DNA of 64,000 bases from Symbiotaphrina buchneri. Its lineage: Eukaryota > Ascomycota > Symbiotaphrinales > Symbiotaphrinaceae. The translations under genes and the position numbers were made by a program. Location of the stretch: assembly GCA_001599915.1 (NCBI GenBank), contig BCIG01000018.1, positions 124,001 to 188,000 on the forward strand. Direction: 5' to 3'. Position 1 is the stretch's first letter; each line of letters opens with the position of its first letter. Under the pieces are notes generated by a model that searched no databases, was not told the origin of the DNA, and saw nothing but the letters and a program-made list of their open reading frames with translations. This document shows, piece after piece, positions 11,901 through 22,648 of the stretch.

Positions 11901-12369
11901 GAACAAGGCCCACCGCAACTTGCTTCTTGTGCAGTACAAATCCTCTACCATTCTGAAGAAATGCCTGAAAGTCCCACAACCTCAGCTGCGACTTTACACG
12001 CTCAAACTTTTCAAGAACCAGGTTCCTTACTGTGGCCGCAAATGGCGCCAAAGCAATATGCGCGTCATCACTGCGATATACTTACATTGCCGGCCTGAGC
12101 TCCGTGATGATTGGCTTGCAGGAGGTGATATTGACTCGGAAGTGGAAGAAGCTCTACCATTGGAGCAAGCTTTGCGTGCGTTGACGCATTGGTATAATCT
12201 GGACAGATACCCTGACCGCATGGGCGCTGAGAATGGTCTGTTGGACGAGGAACAAGACTTCTTTCTCAGAGAACTCGAGAAGATGGACTGGGGAGAGGTG
12301 GAAGTTGGAGAGGATGCTGCTGGCGTTGAGGGTTACTGGGAGGGTCCCATGCAGGTGGAAGGATGGTAG
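8948..12369 (+). CDS. STRIPAK scaffold HAM-2/PRO22/Far11 (STRIP1/2 homologue; 6 introns, 1042 aa)
   Basis: Core subunit of the STRIPAK phosphatase-kinase complex. In fungi it is needed for cell fusion, fruiting-body development and septation (HAM-2 in Neurospora, PRO22 in Sordaria) and pheromone arrest (Far11 in yeast). It acts at the ER/nuclear envelope and Golgi. Introns 9825-9873, 10039-10082, 10178-10230, 11023-11071, 11409-11457 and 11588-11636 leave exactly 1043 codons. The first donor (GTCCTA) is non-consensus but is the only one that keeps frame. Domains: acidic N terminus, Pro/Gln stretch (residues ~95-110), N1221-like domain from LMQLKRIVSEFPRLEP (~118) to ~390, a Ser/Pro-rich linker (~390-480), then the C-terminal DUF3402 region. 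The latter includes FASRMRMTRAMRQLWEERER, LPHLQSVVIVLLKLVLANVT, LFSSINYLRVMQKLCKNK and QVPYCGRKWRQSNMRVI, and ends near a Glu-rich tail. The length is normal for the family. Confidence 0.95.
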
Positions 12370-12818
12370 GTCCTGGTGATAGAGCATCAAGGACTATGAT
12401 ACCCTAGGATGTAGGACGTATTTATGAGACCCGTCAATCTCTCTCCGGCATACGCGTGAAGTTGCTATGTACTTCCATGAGGCACCTATTAACTTAGCGA
12501 CTGTCCCTAATTTTGTGAGAGCAAGATAAAACCGTGAGCATTTCTGACAGTTTCTGGTCGTAAAGCCGAGTGACAACAATCAAGCATCGGTGATCCACCG
12601 TGATCAGCTCCCTGCTTATGTAATGACGGCGGCGATGGCATTTCCTAGCATGCTCACGAGAATCCGCATCGTCGGCACGGAACAGGAGGGAACAACCGTC
12701 CAACAATGATGCGCTAGAGCATTTTATCTTAACCAAGGCATTGTACACTGAGTTCTCACGGGCTGCCATATGGCGTAATCCTTCTTTTTATTGCGCTTGA
12801 CAGCCCTTGAGCCGAGCC
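12370..12818. other. Spacer between HAM-2 and DUF2011 genes
   Basis: Should carry the 3' UTR of the upstream gene and the promoter of the DUF2011 gene. The small frames on the minus strand have no recognisable product. Confidence 0.45.
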
Positions 12819-13748
12819 ATGCTCGATCTTCAACAGTCAAGGAGGTAAGTGGGCAGATTTGCATACATTAGCCATTGCCCATCACTGACTGGCTTGCCCA
12901 TACAGCGTGAGACGGTCCGAGCTCGTCGAATCATCGTCGCCATCCAGGTCACCTTCTCCAGACGACGAGCAGCTCCAGGCACTCCTCCGCTCCCGCCTGC
13001 AAGACATCTACACCGAGCCCTCCACACAGGCTCCGGATGAGCCTGAATTGCCTGACGCCAATGGACTAAACGGTACTGACGGCGCAGGAGAAGAGGACGA
13101 AGCGTTTGAGTTTCGGCTCTTTGCGGGAACAGGGCCGAAGAAGGATACAGCAGGACAGAGTACACAGAAGATCGTCGTCCGGTCACCTTCCCCGCCGGTT
13201 CCGGGAACTGCAGGCTTTATTGTGCCTGCGAGACCACAGAGTTATTACGTTGCGGAGCCTCTCTCAGAGGAGAAGCGGCGGGAATACGAGGAAGTTGCAG
13301 TTACTGGGGAAGATGTCTTGAAATGGTCCAGAAAGCATTGGGTATGTGAATCACGAATTCTCTGGAGGCTTTTTGCTGATCACGTACCCTTCAGCCGGGA
13401 TGCGAGTTGCCTTGGAAAGTGATTTCACTTAAAGTTACAGCAAAGGAGGGAAGCGCGGTCACTGCTGTCCCCGCTGTGAATGAAGAAAATTCGACGAAGA
13501 AACGCAAGCCAGGCAAAAAAAGACGCATCGTACTACGAAAGAGACTACGAGCGAAAGAGGAGCGCAAGGAAAAAGAGAAGTTGACTCAAGCAGAGAAGGA
13601 TGCTAGAGAAAGACAGAAAAAAGCGGAAAAGAACCGTAAACAGACGCTTAAGAGAAGAGAGAAGAAGAGACAAATGAAAGCAGCTCAAACCGAAACAGAC
13701 CCGCCTCCTTCGAAAGCCATGGAGGTCTCGGATGAAAGTGGGTCATGA
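12819..13748 (+). CDS. DUF2011 conserved fungal protein (2 introns, 271 aa)
   Basis: Fungal-specific protein of unknown function (Pfam DUF2011 as I recall it). The short first exon reads MLDLQQSRS. Intron 12845-12905 joins it to VRRSELVESSSPSRSPSPDD, and intron 13342-13394 joins KHW to PGCELPWKVI. The spliced length is 272 codons. Family landmarks are the acidic EDEAFEFRLFAG segment, GFIVPARPQSYYVAEPLS, the helical REYEEVAVTGEDVLKW and PGCELPWKV. After about residue 165 comes a strongly basic Lys/Arg/Glu coiled stretch (KRKPGKKRR, RKRLRAKEERKEKEK, RREKKRQMK), a typical nuclear or nucleolar composition. Nucleolar or RNA-related work is only an inference from that tail. Confidence 0.87.
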
Positions 13749-13997
13749 ACCGAAACCTCGCCAATGGCCCCATGGAGATGTGTTAGACCGCACAGCATAC
13801 ACGCTCTGATGCATTGATATTTGATGCACGACCGGAGAAGATTATTATTATATGACTGCAAACGTGCTGCAGGCTCCAAGTATTTATACATATGGTGAAC
13901 CAGCGAATCCTGCCAAGATGTCATAGCTGCCTCAACTCGGTGACAAAGGAAACGAGGAGATCGTCAAACAGAGGCCGACACCTCAGGATGACTTCGA

Positions 13998-14999
13998 TCA
14001 CATCATTAGGGCAAAGAGAGCAGCTCCCATCAACGTGCCTGCAATATCGGCCTTGCTGGCGCCAGCAGTGAACATTGTCCCGCCGCTCGTGGAGCTTGCA
14101 CTCATGGACATTGTCGCGGTCGCGTTCCCAACCAACGTGGAATTTGCCACGGCTGGCATGGTGGCATTACTGCCGGTGCAAGTTGCGTTCATTGCAAGGG
14201 GGCATGTTGCATCCTGGCAAATGCTTTGATTTTGGGCCCCTTGCGCTGGTACGACAACGGCCGGCGCAGAGCAACGGTAGCCGAAGACGGAAGAAAGTGC
14301 CATCCCCACCGCGGTCACGTCCTCAACGGCGACCCCAAAGCTCGCAGCGCTGAGGCCAACCTGTGTGATGAAGTACCCGAGCTGATATGGGTTCAGGTCC
14401 ATGAACTTGTGCACGTTCGCCTGGGACCCTTGTCCAGCATAGGACGGAAAGCTCGTGTTACGCGCTGGAGTGGATTGCATGCTGCAGCCGAGCAGGACTC
14501 CAAAGTACGTGTAAAGATGGGTGAGGAGTTGACTTTGGCACTGTTAGCGGGACATGAATCCTGCGAAGCTGAAAAAAGAGAGAGCATGAGCCATGGGAAA
14601 CACATACTATTGGTTGGAGGTCGTGTCTTCAGCCGGCATGTTCTTCATCAAAGGCGCAGCACCGCCACCGTCGAGGAAGTTGATGGCAACGCCGCTGCTA
14701 CCACCACGGTTGCTGCTGGCAAAGCCACCGTTGAAGTACGGGACCAGGTCCACGGCCGTGCCATTATACTCTCCGTTGGGATTGAGGATACCGGGGACCA
14801 TCACGCCGACATTCGGTGTGGTGTAGTTCCCAATGACCGCCGTGTTGACAAGAAGGGTCAACAGTGTGTACTGATTGTCCGCAGTGTTGTTCATCAGCAG
14901 CGCTGTGGTGTAGTAGTCGCAGATGGAGGTATTGCTGGGGCGCTGTGCAAGCGCTGTGCTGGCAGCCGCCAGGCACATGACGAGAGTCTTGAACTGCAT
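13998..14999 (-). CDS. Secreted, probably GPI-anchored conserved fungal protein (1 intron, 308 aa)
   Basis: Not assigned to a named family. It begins with a clear signal peptide (MQFKTLVMCLAAASTALAQ) and ends with a Ser/Thr/Ala stretch, a small-residue site near GASK and a hydrophobic tail (IAGTLMGAALFALMM), the pattern of GPI-anchored wall or membrane proteins. Intron 14533-14607 uses an AAG acceptor after a CTAAC branch-like site. It is the choice that joins TTSNQY to QLLTHLYTYFGVLLGC in frame. The mature part has NYTTPNVGVMVPGILNPNGE, PYFNGGFASSNRGGSSGVA, NFLDGGGAAPLMKN, VHKFMDLNPYQLGYFITQVG and GLSAASFGVAVEDVTAVG. Cysteines are few (about six in the mature part), so it is not CFEM. Many N-glycosylation sequons are present. 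The motifs look strongly structured and I believe relatives occur in other filamentous ascomycetes, but function is unknown. Confidence 0.85.
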
Positions 15000-15849
15000 T
15001 TTGATGATTATCAGATCCGACCGACGGGCAACAAAATTCGAAGAAGATTTTATTATAAGAGTTATTCCAGGCGAGCGTCAACTACGGGGGATCCAGGGGC
15101 ACCATTTGTTTTATACCTGGTCTGATTACACGCATCGCACCGACCGCAAGCAGCGACGCAGCTCGAGGTTCAAGGGGCATGCTCCAATCAGGGGCAACCA
15201 AAACATAATCATAGCATACCTCGACTTCAGACAAAGAAAAGTCGGCCCCGCGCCGTATTGCCAATTTCCCGCTCCTGCGCTTCTGCCCGCAACCTTTCTC
15301 ATTTCCTAGAGACATCACCGGACAGAACGGCACAGCCTCATCGCCCCTAAGGCCCAGACATGAAAATGCCCTAGACTAGCTCCCCAGATGATCTCCACGA
15401 CCCGAAGCTTGTTGCTGTGCTTTACCTCGTATTTTCCCGAGCCATTCCCCCTTTGAGCTGGATGTTCTGCATGCACGGTCCCCCGAGGACCCTAGAGCGG
15501 ATGGAGGCGGCTTCTAGCTGCACCTAGCTGCGCGTTAGGTGTCAGGCACCCAGCCGCTTACCTTGCCTTATGACCCGCTGCTGGAACTGGTTGATGGCAG
15601 CGAGTTGCGGGAGGTTAAATTCCAGGGGTCCGAGACCTCGACATGAGCAATGCGCATGCCGCGGGATCGTTGTGTAACGAAAACATTAAGAGAGACAACA
15701 ATTCAACTGTCCCAGCTTTTCATCAGCTCCCTTATTCTGCTGTAGTTTGTCAGTCCACAAAAACATATCGAATCCTTCCAGCTTGATTACTGCAAGCAAA
15801 CCCTTCTCAGATACGCACCAACCTCACGAATCCCCCCTCAACGATCCCC
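15000..15849. other. Intergenic upstream of the repeat region
   Basis: Presumed promoter of the GPI-type gene and leader of the candidate gene at 15850. Base composition is mixed, and a pyrimidine-rich stretch (15700-15790) looks like a fungal 5' leader. No gene was recognised. Confidence 0.45.
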
Positions 15850-16079
15850 ATGGGCAGATCCAAAACAGCCCGCAGAGCTAAGCTCGCCAAGCCGCGGAAA
15901 TCCCTGTCGGCGATCATCTTGGCCCACCCCAATCCAGCCGCGCTAGATCTCAATTCATCGCGCCATAGGCTTATGGTAGACCTAGTACAGCTCTAATTCC
16001 CCGCAACGCATCATAGACTTTTTCAAATACTTTCGTAAAAAAGCCCGCCGAGACAGACGAATCAGACCCAGCGTATTAG
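15850..16079 (+). CDS. Possible small gene of unknown function (62 aa if spliced)
   Basis: The ATG at 15850 follows a CT-rich leader and opens a basic frame (MGRSKTARRAKLAKPRKSLS). Unspliced it stops at 15996 after 48 codons. A 41-nt GT-AG intron at 15976-16016 would replace the end with TFSNTFVKKPAETDESDPAY and stop at 16079. I do not recognise it. It ends 155 bp before the first palindromic repeat, so it could also be the surviving 5' part of a gene interrupted by the repeat region. Confidence 0.25.
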
Positions 16080-16233
16080 GCAGCTTATGCGCAGGACGGC
16101 TGCATCTTATGTTGAAGCTTGCACCCGCCGCTCGCTCCGGCGTTGTCAAGACTTGCTTTGAATATCAATTTGGAAACTACTGTTCTTCGCACTGTTTCGG
16201 CACATCGTCCTCTGCGTGCGATGTCGTTTTGGT

Positions 16234-16930
16234 CTAAAACGCTGGGCGTCAAAAGGCGCTACGCAAAAATACGTGAGCGCCTTATGACGCCCAGAGTTTT
16301 AAGATTTGATGGCCTCCAAAAGGCGCTCATACGATTCTGGTGAGCGCATTTTGACGCCCAGAGCTTTAGGCTGGTACGGCTTCACAGCGCACAATTTGGG
16401 GAGCACCGAGGTAGACCAAAAGGCGCTCATACATTTCTGGTGAGCGCCTTTTGAAGGACCTTGACGCTCATACAATCAATATGACAAACGGTTGTAGCCC
16501 GCTAAAACCCTAGGGTGTCAAAAGGCGCTACGCCAAAATACGTGAGCGCCTTTTGAAGCCCAGCGTTTTAGCCCGGTACCTTTCGGATGGTGGGGATATC
16601 GAGACAGACGTTGGTATCCCAAAAGGCGCTCATATATTTCTGGTGAGCGCCTTTTGACGCCCAGAGCTTTAGACTGGTACCGATATCGCAACGCAGAATG
16701 AGGAGAGCGACAAGGTAGGCCAAAAGGCGCTCATATAATTTTGGTGAACGTCTTATGAAGGACACCAAACCTTAAAAGTCTGGGCGTCATAAGGCGCTAC
16801 GCCAAAATACATGAACGTCTTTTGACGCCCAGAGCTTTAGACTGGTACGCGGTCGGCGGCGTGGAGTTTGCAGAGCGCCGAGGTAGCCCAAAAGGCGCCC
16901 ACCACTTTTGTATGAGCGTCTTTTGACAGC
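16234..16930. repeat. Palindromic hairpin array, block 1 (8 units)
   Basis: Eight inverted-repeat units in 0.7 kb, all built on AAAAGGCGCTCA ... TGAGCGCCTTTT with an 11-13 nt loop. Long (type A) units run about 70 bp because the pairing extends out through CTGGGCGTC / GACGCCCAG to CTAAAA / TTTTAG: 16234-16303, 16502-16571, 16772-16840. Short (type B/C) units: 16318-16352, 16418-16452, 16621-16655, 16722-16756, 16890-16926. Type A loops read CGCCAAAATACG; short-unit loops read like TACATTTCTGG. Type A units recur at about 270-bp spacing (16234, 16502, 16772). Units at 16722 and 16772 have one decayed arm (GAACGTC for GAGCGCC). No coding frame spans them and no single outer TIR or TSD was found. 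I do not recognise the family. Confidence 0.85.
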
Positions 16931-17660
16931 TAGAACTCTAAGTTGTTACGGTATTCGCAGAGCTGAACCTGAGGAGCGACGTCTGCGTTTATGACCTTTG
17001 GACAGCGTTGTAATTGTAACTTGCTTCCGCAAGTCACAGTTGGAAATATCATTGGTGATGGTCAATCAAAGGCTGGGGACAGATAAGGTGTTGGATTTAG
17101 ATAGGCGAAGCCTGAAATCGAGTTGAATGATAGATAGGCGACGAAACAAGTGAATGGGATCTGTGGCAGATTCAGGGCTAGAAGCACTCTTCAAAATGTG
17201 CCGGTAGAAAATGATACTGGCGACTTCAACCTTCGACGCACAGTCCCTTCCGGCTGGCGAAATTGTCCGTACTTACGCAGATTTTACATTGGCGCCTTCA
17301 AGGCCAAAATCCTAGATGCCACCCTCTGGACACCGATGTTAAGATTTATTTCAGAGCCTTACTCCACAGCGCCCAGACTCTCCGCTCCTTTGTCCAGGCC
17401 CATGTCCGCGGACTATCTTTCTCTGGAACTTTAGCAAAGATCGGATTCCGCCCGCATTTCTACTTGATGCTCTTCCACCAGGTTAAGCCAGACTGCTATA
17501 CAAATCTATGAGCAGCTCTTGCACGACCAAGGCGCCATCATATTTATACAGGAATTACATTACCAGGCTAGAATCCCCTGTCTTCAAGGAATCCCTCAGA
17601 ACCGATGTACGTATCTTTCAGCCTGGCTGGCTACATTGTTGATATACTGATATGAACGCT
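16931..17660. other. Spacer between the two palindrome blocks
   Basis: Two overlapping plus-strand frames (about 17150-17434 and 17263-17511) read weakly like a leucine-rich F-box-type remnant (KIYFRALLHSAQTLRSFVQAH), but neither has a start context, partner exon or clear domain. I do not call a gene. Possibly a decayed gene between the repeat blocks. Confidence 0.3.
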
Positions 17661-18145
17661 GACATTCTTGAACGCTCATCATAAATGTATGAGCGCTGTG
17701 ATAGGGTTTCCTGGGCTTCAAAAGGCGCCCACCTATTTTCTATGAGCGCCTTTTGACGCCCAGCATTTAGCTTGATACAACTTCTGCCATACTGATTGTA
17801 TGAGCGCTGAGGTCCTCCAAAAGGCGCTCATAGAAATAACGTGAGCGCCTTTTGGAGCCAAGCTCGGCTATCACGATACAGCCCTCTCACGATGTCCAGC
17901 CACCACAGGCCAAGTATCCCGCTAGGCGCTTGGCTTCACAAGGCGCTCATATATTTCTGGTGAGCGCCTTTTGAAGGACACCAAACCCTAAAAGTCTGGG
18001 CGTCATAAGGCGCCACGCCGAAATACGTGAGCGCCTTTTGACGCCCAGAGTTTTAGACTCGGTACAACACCGCATCGCAGGATAAGGAGAGCGACGAGGT
18101 AGACCGAAAGGCGCTCATACAAATCAGCTGTGCGACTTTTGAAGG
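17661..18145. repeat. Palindromic hairpin array, block 2 (5-6 units)
   Basis: Units at 17711-17770, 17817-17855 (perfect 14-bp arms CCAAAAGGCGCTCA / TGAGCGCCTTTTGG), 17938-17972, a long type A unit at 17988-18056 and a degenerate one at 18105-18142. An extra smaller palindrome AACGCTCATC ... GTATGAGCGCT lies at 17671-17696. The pair 17938-18056 has the same order and linker (GAAGGACACCAAACC) as 16722-16840 in block 1, so part of the array arose by segmental duplication. Confidence 0.85.
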
Positions 18146-18749
18146 CCCATCCTGGCCAGAGGAAGGTGGAGGAAGCATTCACTTCTTGGTTTGGGTTCCT
18201 GTTCAGATCCGCCCCTGATCTTTATCAGTCTGGAAACTGCATTCAATTCCGGCCCATCGAGGTTGGTTTGATCATCTCCATCGCAATACAGGGAAGATGC
18301 AGGGACGGGGTAAGGTAGGGAGTTACGATCGTTTGACTTGGTCAGGGCAAGGAAGCCTAGCCGGAGCGTCACCTGAAGCGGGAGGAACTTGGGGATGTTT
18401 TGCAGGTGTAGACAGGCAGAGACAGTAATGGATTAGCAGGCGTGTCCATAGGGACCCTGCAGACTTCCTATGTGCTGAATAGGAGGGACGCCCACCAGAA
18501 AGAGGATAGTCCAAGACAAAACAACCAATGCAGGCCGTAGCCAATGAATGAGAACGGACGCCAAAAAAGTGCGCAGCCTTCCTGTATGTCGACGCCAATA
18601 CAAATGCTCGTACTGATACCCTGAAAAATCCAGTGCCAAACTCCACAGGATCTGCAGCCGGGTAATATTGACAGCAGAAATGCCTGCACGCCCAAGGATA
18701 TCCAAAATCAAAACATGAGCGCATTGTCCCCTTCATGAACACCAAGAGT
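18146..18749. other. 3' flank of the KAR9 gene, nothing recognised
   Basis: Several overlapping minus-strand frames (18323-18766) are mutually exclusive and unlike known proteins. The stretch probably includes the 3' UTR of the KAR9 homologue. Confidence 0.4.
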
Positions 18750-21700
18750 TCACTTGTTTTTCGCAAACACCCTGGTAACGCCGCCTACCTTTCCCAAATC
18801 ACCAAACTCCACGTTCTGCGGCGTTCTCGGACGACTGCCGCCCATACTGGCCCTTTTCTTGCCCTTGTCTTTCGGTTTTCCCAGTCGGTCCTTTTTGTTT
18901 TCCTTTTCAGCGCTCCCAAGGCTGGAGCTCACAGCTTTGACCTTGTCCAGCACGCCTTCAACCCAGGCAATTTTCTCCGGGGTGATCTTGTCATTACCGG
19001 CCATACTTCTCCTGTTCCGGGAACGCGGGCCCGCCAGGCCGAGGTCTTCTCCATCATCGGAGAACGACAGACGCCTACTTGAACGTGCAGACGTAGCGGA
19101 AGGGATAGAACCTTCTGGTGATCCGACCATGCCAGCAGGACTATTCCCATATGAGCCATAGGGTGTTGCTGGACGGGATGAAGGTCTTCTTTTGTAGAAG
19201 CTGAAGGCAGAGGCTGGTCGATCAGCACTCTGATCGCCACGCGCGGATCCCGGACGTCCGAATACTGGGGTCCCGGCACGACTAGTGCTACCACGACGCC
19301 GAGCGTTCGTCCCGTTCGGCGTGATGGCCTTGACCTCCACTGAACTGTCCCCGCTCGCTACGCGACGGCCACCGTGATGTACGACCCATTCTCGAAGATA
19401 CTCGCCGAGATCAGCCCATCCACCGCCCACGCGGACCATGACCCTCTCACCCCTCTCACCAACAAGACGCACGAACAGCTTGATGGGAGCCTCTTGAGTA
19501 TCGGGGCGGTAGAGATGGTAGAGCTTGATATCGGAATTCGCAGCGGTCATATGGGTCAATGAAGGAGGACGACGCAATGTGCTTTGCTCTTTAGGGCTAC
19601 TGTGATTCTGTGACGTCGAGCGAGTCTTGTTGCTGCCAATGCTGTTATTGCTGGTGCTTTGCGGTAAGGCCGGGGCCAGAGTGAAAGCACCATTCGATGA
19701 TGCGTCCGATTTCCTCGTTTTGCGGACTTTGAGATTCCCTGCCGCGGATGGAATAGGACGTGGCTCGGCAGTCGTCCGAAGTTGTATATTGGCTGCAGGT
19801 ATCTCTTGGAGTATCGAGCTGATCCTTTGTTCCAGCACATTTTCAGGATGTAATGACCGAGCATTTGGTGACTTTCCTGGAGACTTCTCGCTTTTATTGG
19901 GAGACACACTCAACTGCTCAGGCCCTGGAATAGACGTAGCGGGAACCTGTCCTAGCGGAGACGCCGGTTCATCGTCGCCAAAATCGTTCATTCTTAGCTC
20001 ACTCTTCCTCACGGATGGAGAGTGATCCATTTCGTATGGAGACTGCGCCTGATCCGAGATTGTAGACGATCGGTCAATCGCTGAGAGAGAAGACATGTTC
20101 GTAGCTGGAGGTTCTGACAAAGCCTCGCCATTCCTTTGGAGAACGGGTGTATGAAGCAAAGGCTCCGAGTGAGGGCTCCTTCGGATCTCGATACGTTTCA
20201 CCTGTACAGAGTTAGTGGTGCGTGGTTGAGGATCTCTCGGTAACTCACATCAGAGCCGGAAAGCACTTCAATAGACGCTACAGATGCTCGTTTGGCGAAT
20301 GAAGGCCTTTGCGGAGACGTGCTCTCTTCCACAAGGGAATGTTCATCTTCAAAGTCATCACTGGTCAAGTCTGTCAATCCTGAATCAATGCTCTCATGCC
20401 TGTCTAGGGCTGCTAGTGCCAGTCCATCTTCGGGTTCAGTCTCCTTTGTTAGTTTTGAACCAAGCTTCTGCTTTTCGTTCCCATCTGCGACTCTCCTGAC
20501 CGACCCTATAGGCGTCGTCACCGGTGAAAATACTCTGGAAGATGGCCTCGAAGTTACTGTCCGCGGTTTGAAGTATTCTGCTGCAGACGCATCGACAATC
20601 TCAGGACTCGGGTTGTCTGAATGGTACGCGGACATGGCAGACCCAGTGGGGGAAGGACTTGGTATGGCAGCAGATTCAGGAGGAGAAAGTAGTTCGTTCT
20701 GTTCCGCAAAGGGGGCCATAGGTTCCGGATTGGTGGGAAAATCAAGTGCAGTCTCCTCTTGGACGGAAGATACTGTCCCGGCCGTATCGGGTGACATGAT
20801 GCCGTCGCCAACGTCCGTATTTTGAGGCTCGGAGGCTTCCTCGGCGTGATCTGACACGGTAGTAAGAGATGATCCGCGGCTAGTCGGCCTCTCGATGACT
20901 TCATGTCCATGACCATCTGGAGCACAGATGGCTTCTTGTGCATATGGTTGCGGCATGTTCGGTGTATTCAGCTCCTGCAACATGACGTCCCATCCTACTG
21001 TATCTTGGAGTGCAACCTCAGTGGGACCGCCCCTCGATCGACTCTCTCCATCGACAGGACCGGATTTTATAACGTCGTATGACCCATCAGTCTTCGTCTT
21101 GGGCTCAGCTTGACGACTGGCGGCAAGGGGCGCAGAATTGGGTAAATTGTACCGAATGCTCCCCGCTGCGACACGGCTCAAAGGAAGCCTTACTTGCGTA
21201 CCGTCATCGTGCGCAGCCAGGGTAGAATTCTCTTGGAGTAGCGTTGAGGAAGACGGTACGACGACTGCGCCTTGGACGCCATCTCTTGCCGCATCTTGAG
21301 TTGCATCCCGCGAGCCTGTACTTGGTGCTGTATCAGTCTGAAGAAGATATTCTCCATGCTCCGGCAAACTTCCACTTCCGTTAACGTGTGATGAAATTTC
21401 TTGCTCTGCCATCTCATGCTCTGAAGGGTGCTCGGTAACGTCCTTCTCGACATGGTTGCTAAGATCCTGTTCTACCCCGACTTGATCTTTGACTTCAGTA
21501 GCAGTTTCATCCTTACTCATATCAAGCACAAGCCTCTTCTTCTCTCCGGGGCTCCTTTTCAACTCCCACTCATTCTCCACGACGACCTTCTCCCCCTCAA
21601 CGACCCAATCAGCAAATTCAGCCTCAAATCTTTCAACTTCCTCAATCCAACTGTCAGGTATACAATCCTCCCTCCCCTCTAACCTGTCCAACAGATTGTC

Positions 21701-22648
21701 GAGCTGTTTTCCAAGAGCAGAAATCTTATTCTCCAGAACCGTGCGGATGGCGAACAGAGCTTCACGGGAAAGCTTGAATCCGGCTTTTTCGGGGGTACGT
21801 GATAGATAGTCTCGGCTGCTATCAATTGTACCCGAGGCCATTGACTGGCTGACAACGTTCCATGCTGAGTCCATTGTTATTCTCGCATCTTCCAGTCCGT
21901 CTAGAAATTCAGGCACACGCCTCAACACAGATAATCTTACACTCCAGCCCTTCATTGCTTTGTCCAGTTTTGCCAACCATGGCAATGCCTCCAGAACGAC
22001 TGCCGTCACTGCAGCCGTAACATCATCCATCCGGGTATATCGGGCATTCACCCCTCTTCCTTCTCGTGCTTCTTCCGCCGGTGCGTTGAATCCCCATGCC
22101 GAGCCAGGACGAGACCTTGAGGGGACCTGCCTGTCCAGAACATGTTCCTTAAGCTCTTCGAGATCCAAATTATCCAAGGCTTCTCGTATTTGTTCGATTC
22201 TCATTTGGTGTTCTTCCACCTCGGCAAGGCGTAGGGCCCCGCAATAAAGCTCCGTCTTCTTCAAGTTCCGTCCTTCACCACTTTCGCCATCCCCATCTCC
22301 CTTTGGGGGCCCTTCAAAACCTCTCGGCGATCCAGGCCACTCCCACCCTTGAATTTCGAGACACCATTCACGTATACTCTTCCCAGCTGTAATGGCCCGC
22401 GTCACAAGGGAAAGTTCAGAACTAGATGCATTCTCCAAGCTCGCCCTCAACTTTCCCAATACATCGTTGTTATGCGGCGCTAGGATCTCAGATGTGTCGT
22501 CCAGTGTACCCTCTGAAAGTAGGCTTGCCAGATCATCTGTGTAGGTGCCCATCGTGCTCGGTGCGAAACGAGACGTGTATCCCGAAAGTATGCCCGTATA
22601 TCCGCCGTGTGGCTCCTCTATCGAAGGAATTTGTGGTTTGACAGACAT
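18750..22648 (-). CDS. KAR9-family spindle-positioning protein with GAR domain (1 intron, 1283 aa)
   Basis: Microtubule-associated linker that connects plus-end tracking proteins to the actin/myosin system for spindle and nuclear positioning. Start chosen at 22648 (MSVKPQIPSIEEPHGG); an in-frame ATG at 22726 would add 26 residues. The N-terminal ~400 residues are helical and match the KAR9 domain (ITAGKSIREWCLEIQGWEW, VLEALPWLAKLDKAMKGWS, LEDARITMDSAWNVV). A long acidic, Ser-rich disordered centre follows. Intron 20202-20248 joins SGSD to VKRIEIRRSPH. At ~1025-1080 a GAR (Gas2-related) microtubule-binding domain is seen: IKLFVRLVGERGERVMVRVG then GGWADLGEYLREWVVHHGG. The last ~180 residues are basic, Ser/Arg/Pro-rich with SxIP-like context, the usual composition of lattice-binding tails. 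Yeast Kar9 is shorter (~640 aa) and lacks the GAR domain; filamentous ascomycete homologues are longer. Confidence 0.9.

Noticed and set aside
14226-15125. 299-codon plus-strand open frame
   Set aside because: Antisense to the signal-peptide/GPI-type gene, whose spliced frame has clear motifs. This frame has none.
17150-17511. Gene between the palindrome blocks
   Set aside because: Two overlapping weak frames without start, partner exon or firm domain. At most a relic.
16234-18145. CRISPR array
   Set aside because: Units are palindromes with irregular spacing and no unique equal-length spacers, in a eukaryotic genome.
18323-18766. Minus-strand membrane-like protein downstream of KAR9
   Set aside because: Three mutually overlapping frames of similar hydrophobicity, none conserved as far as I can tell.
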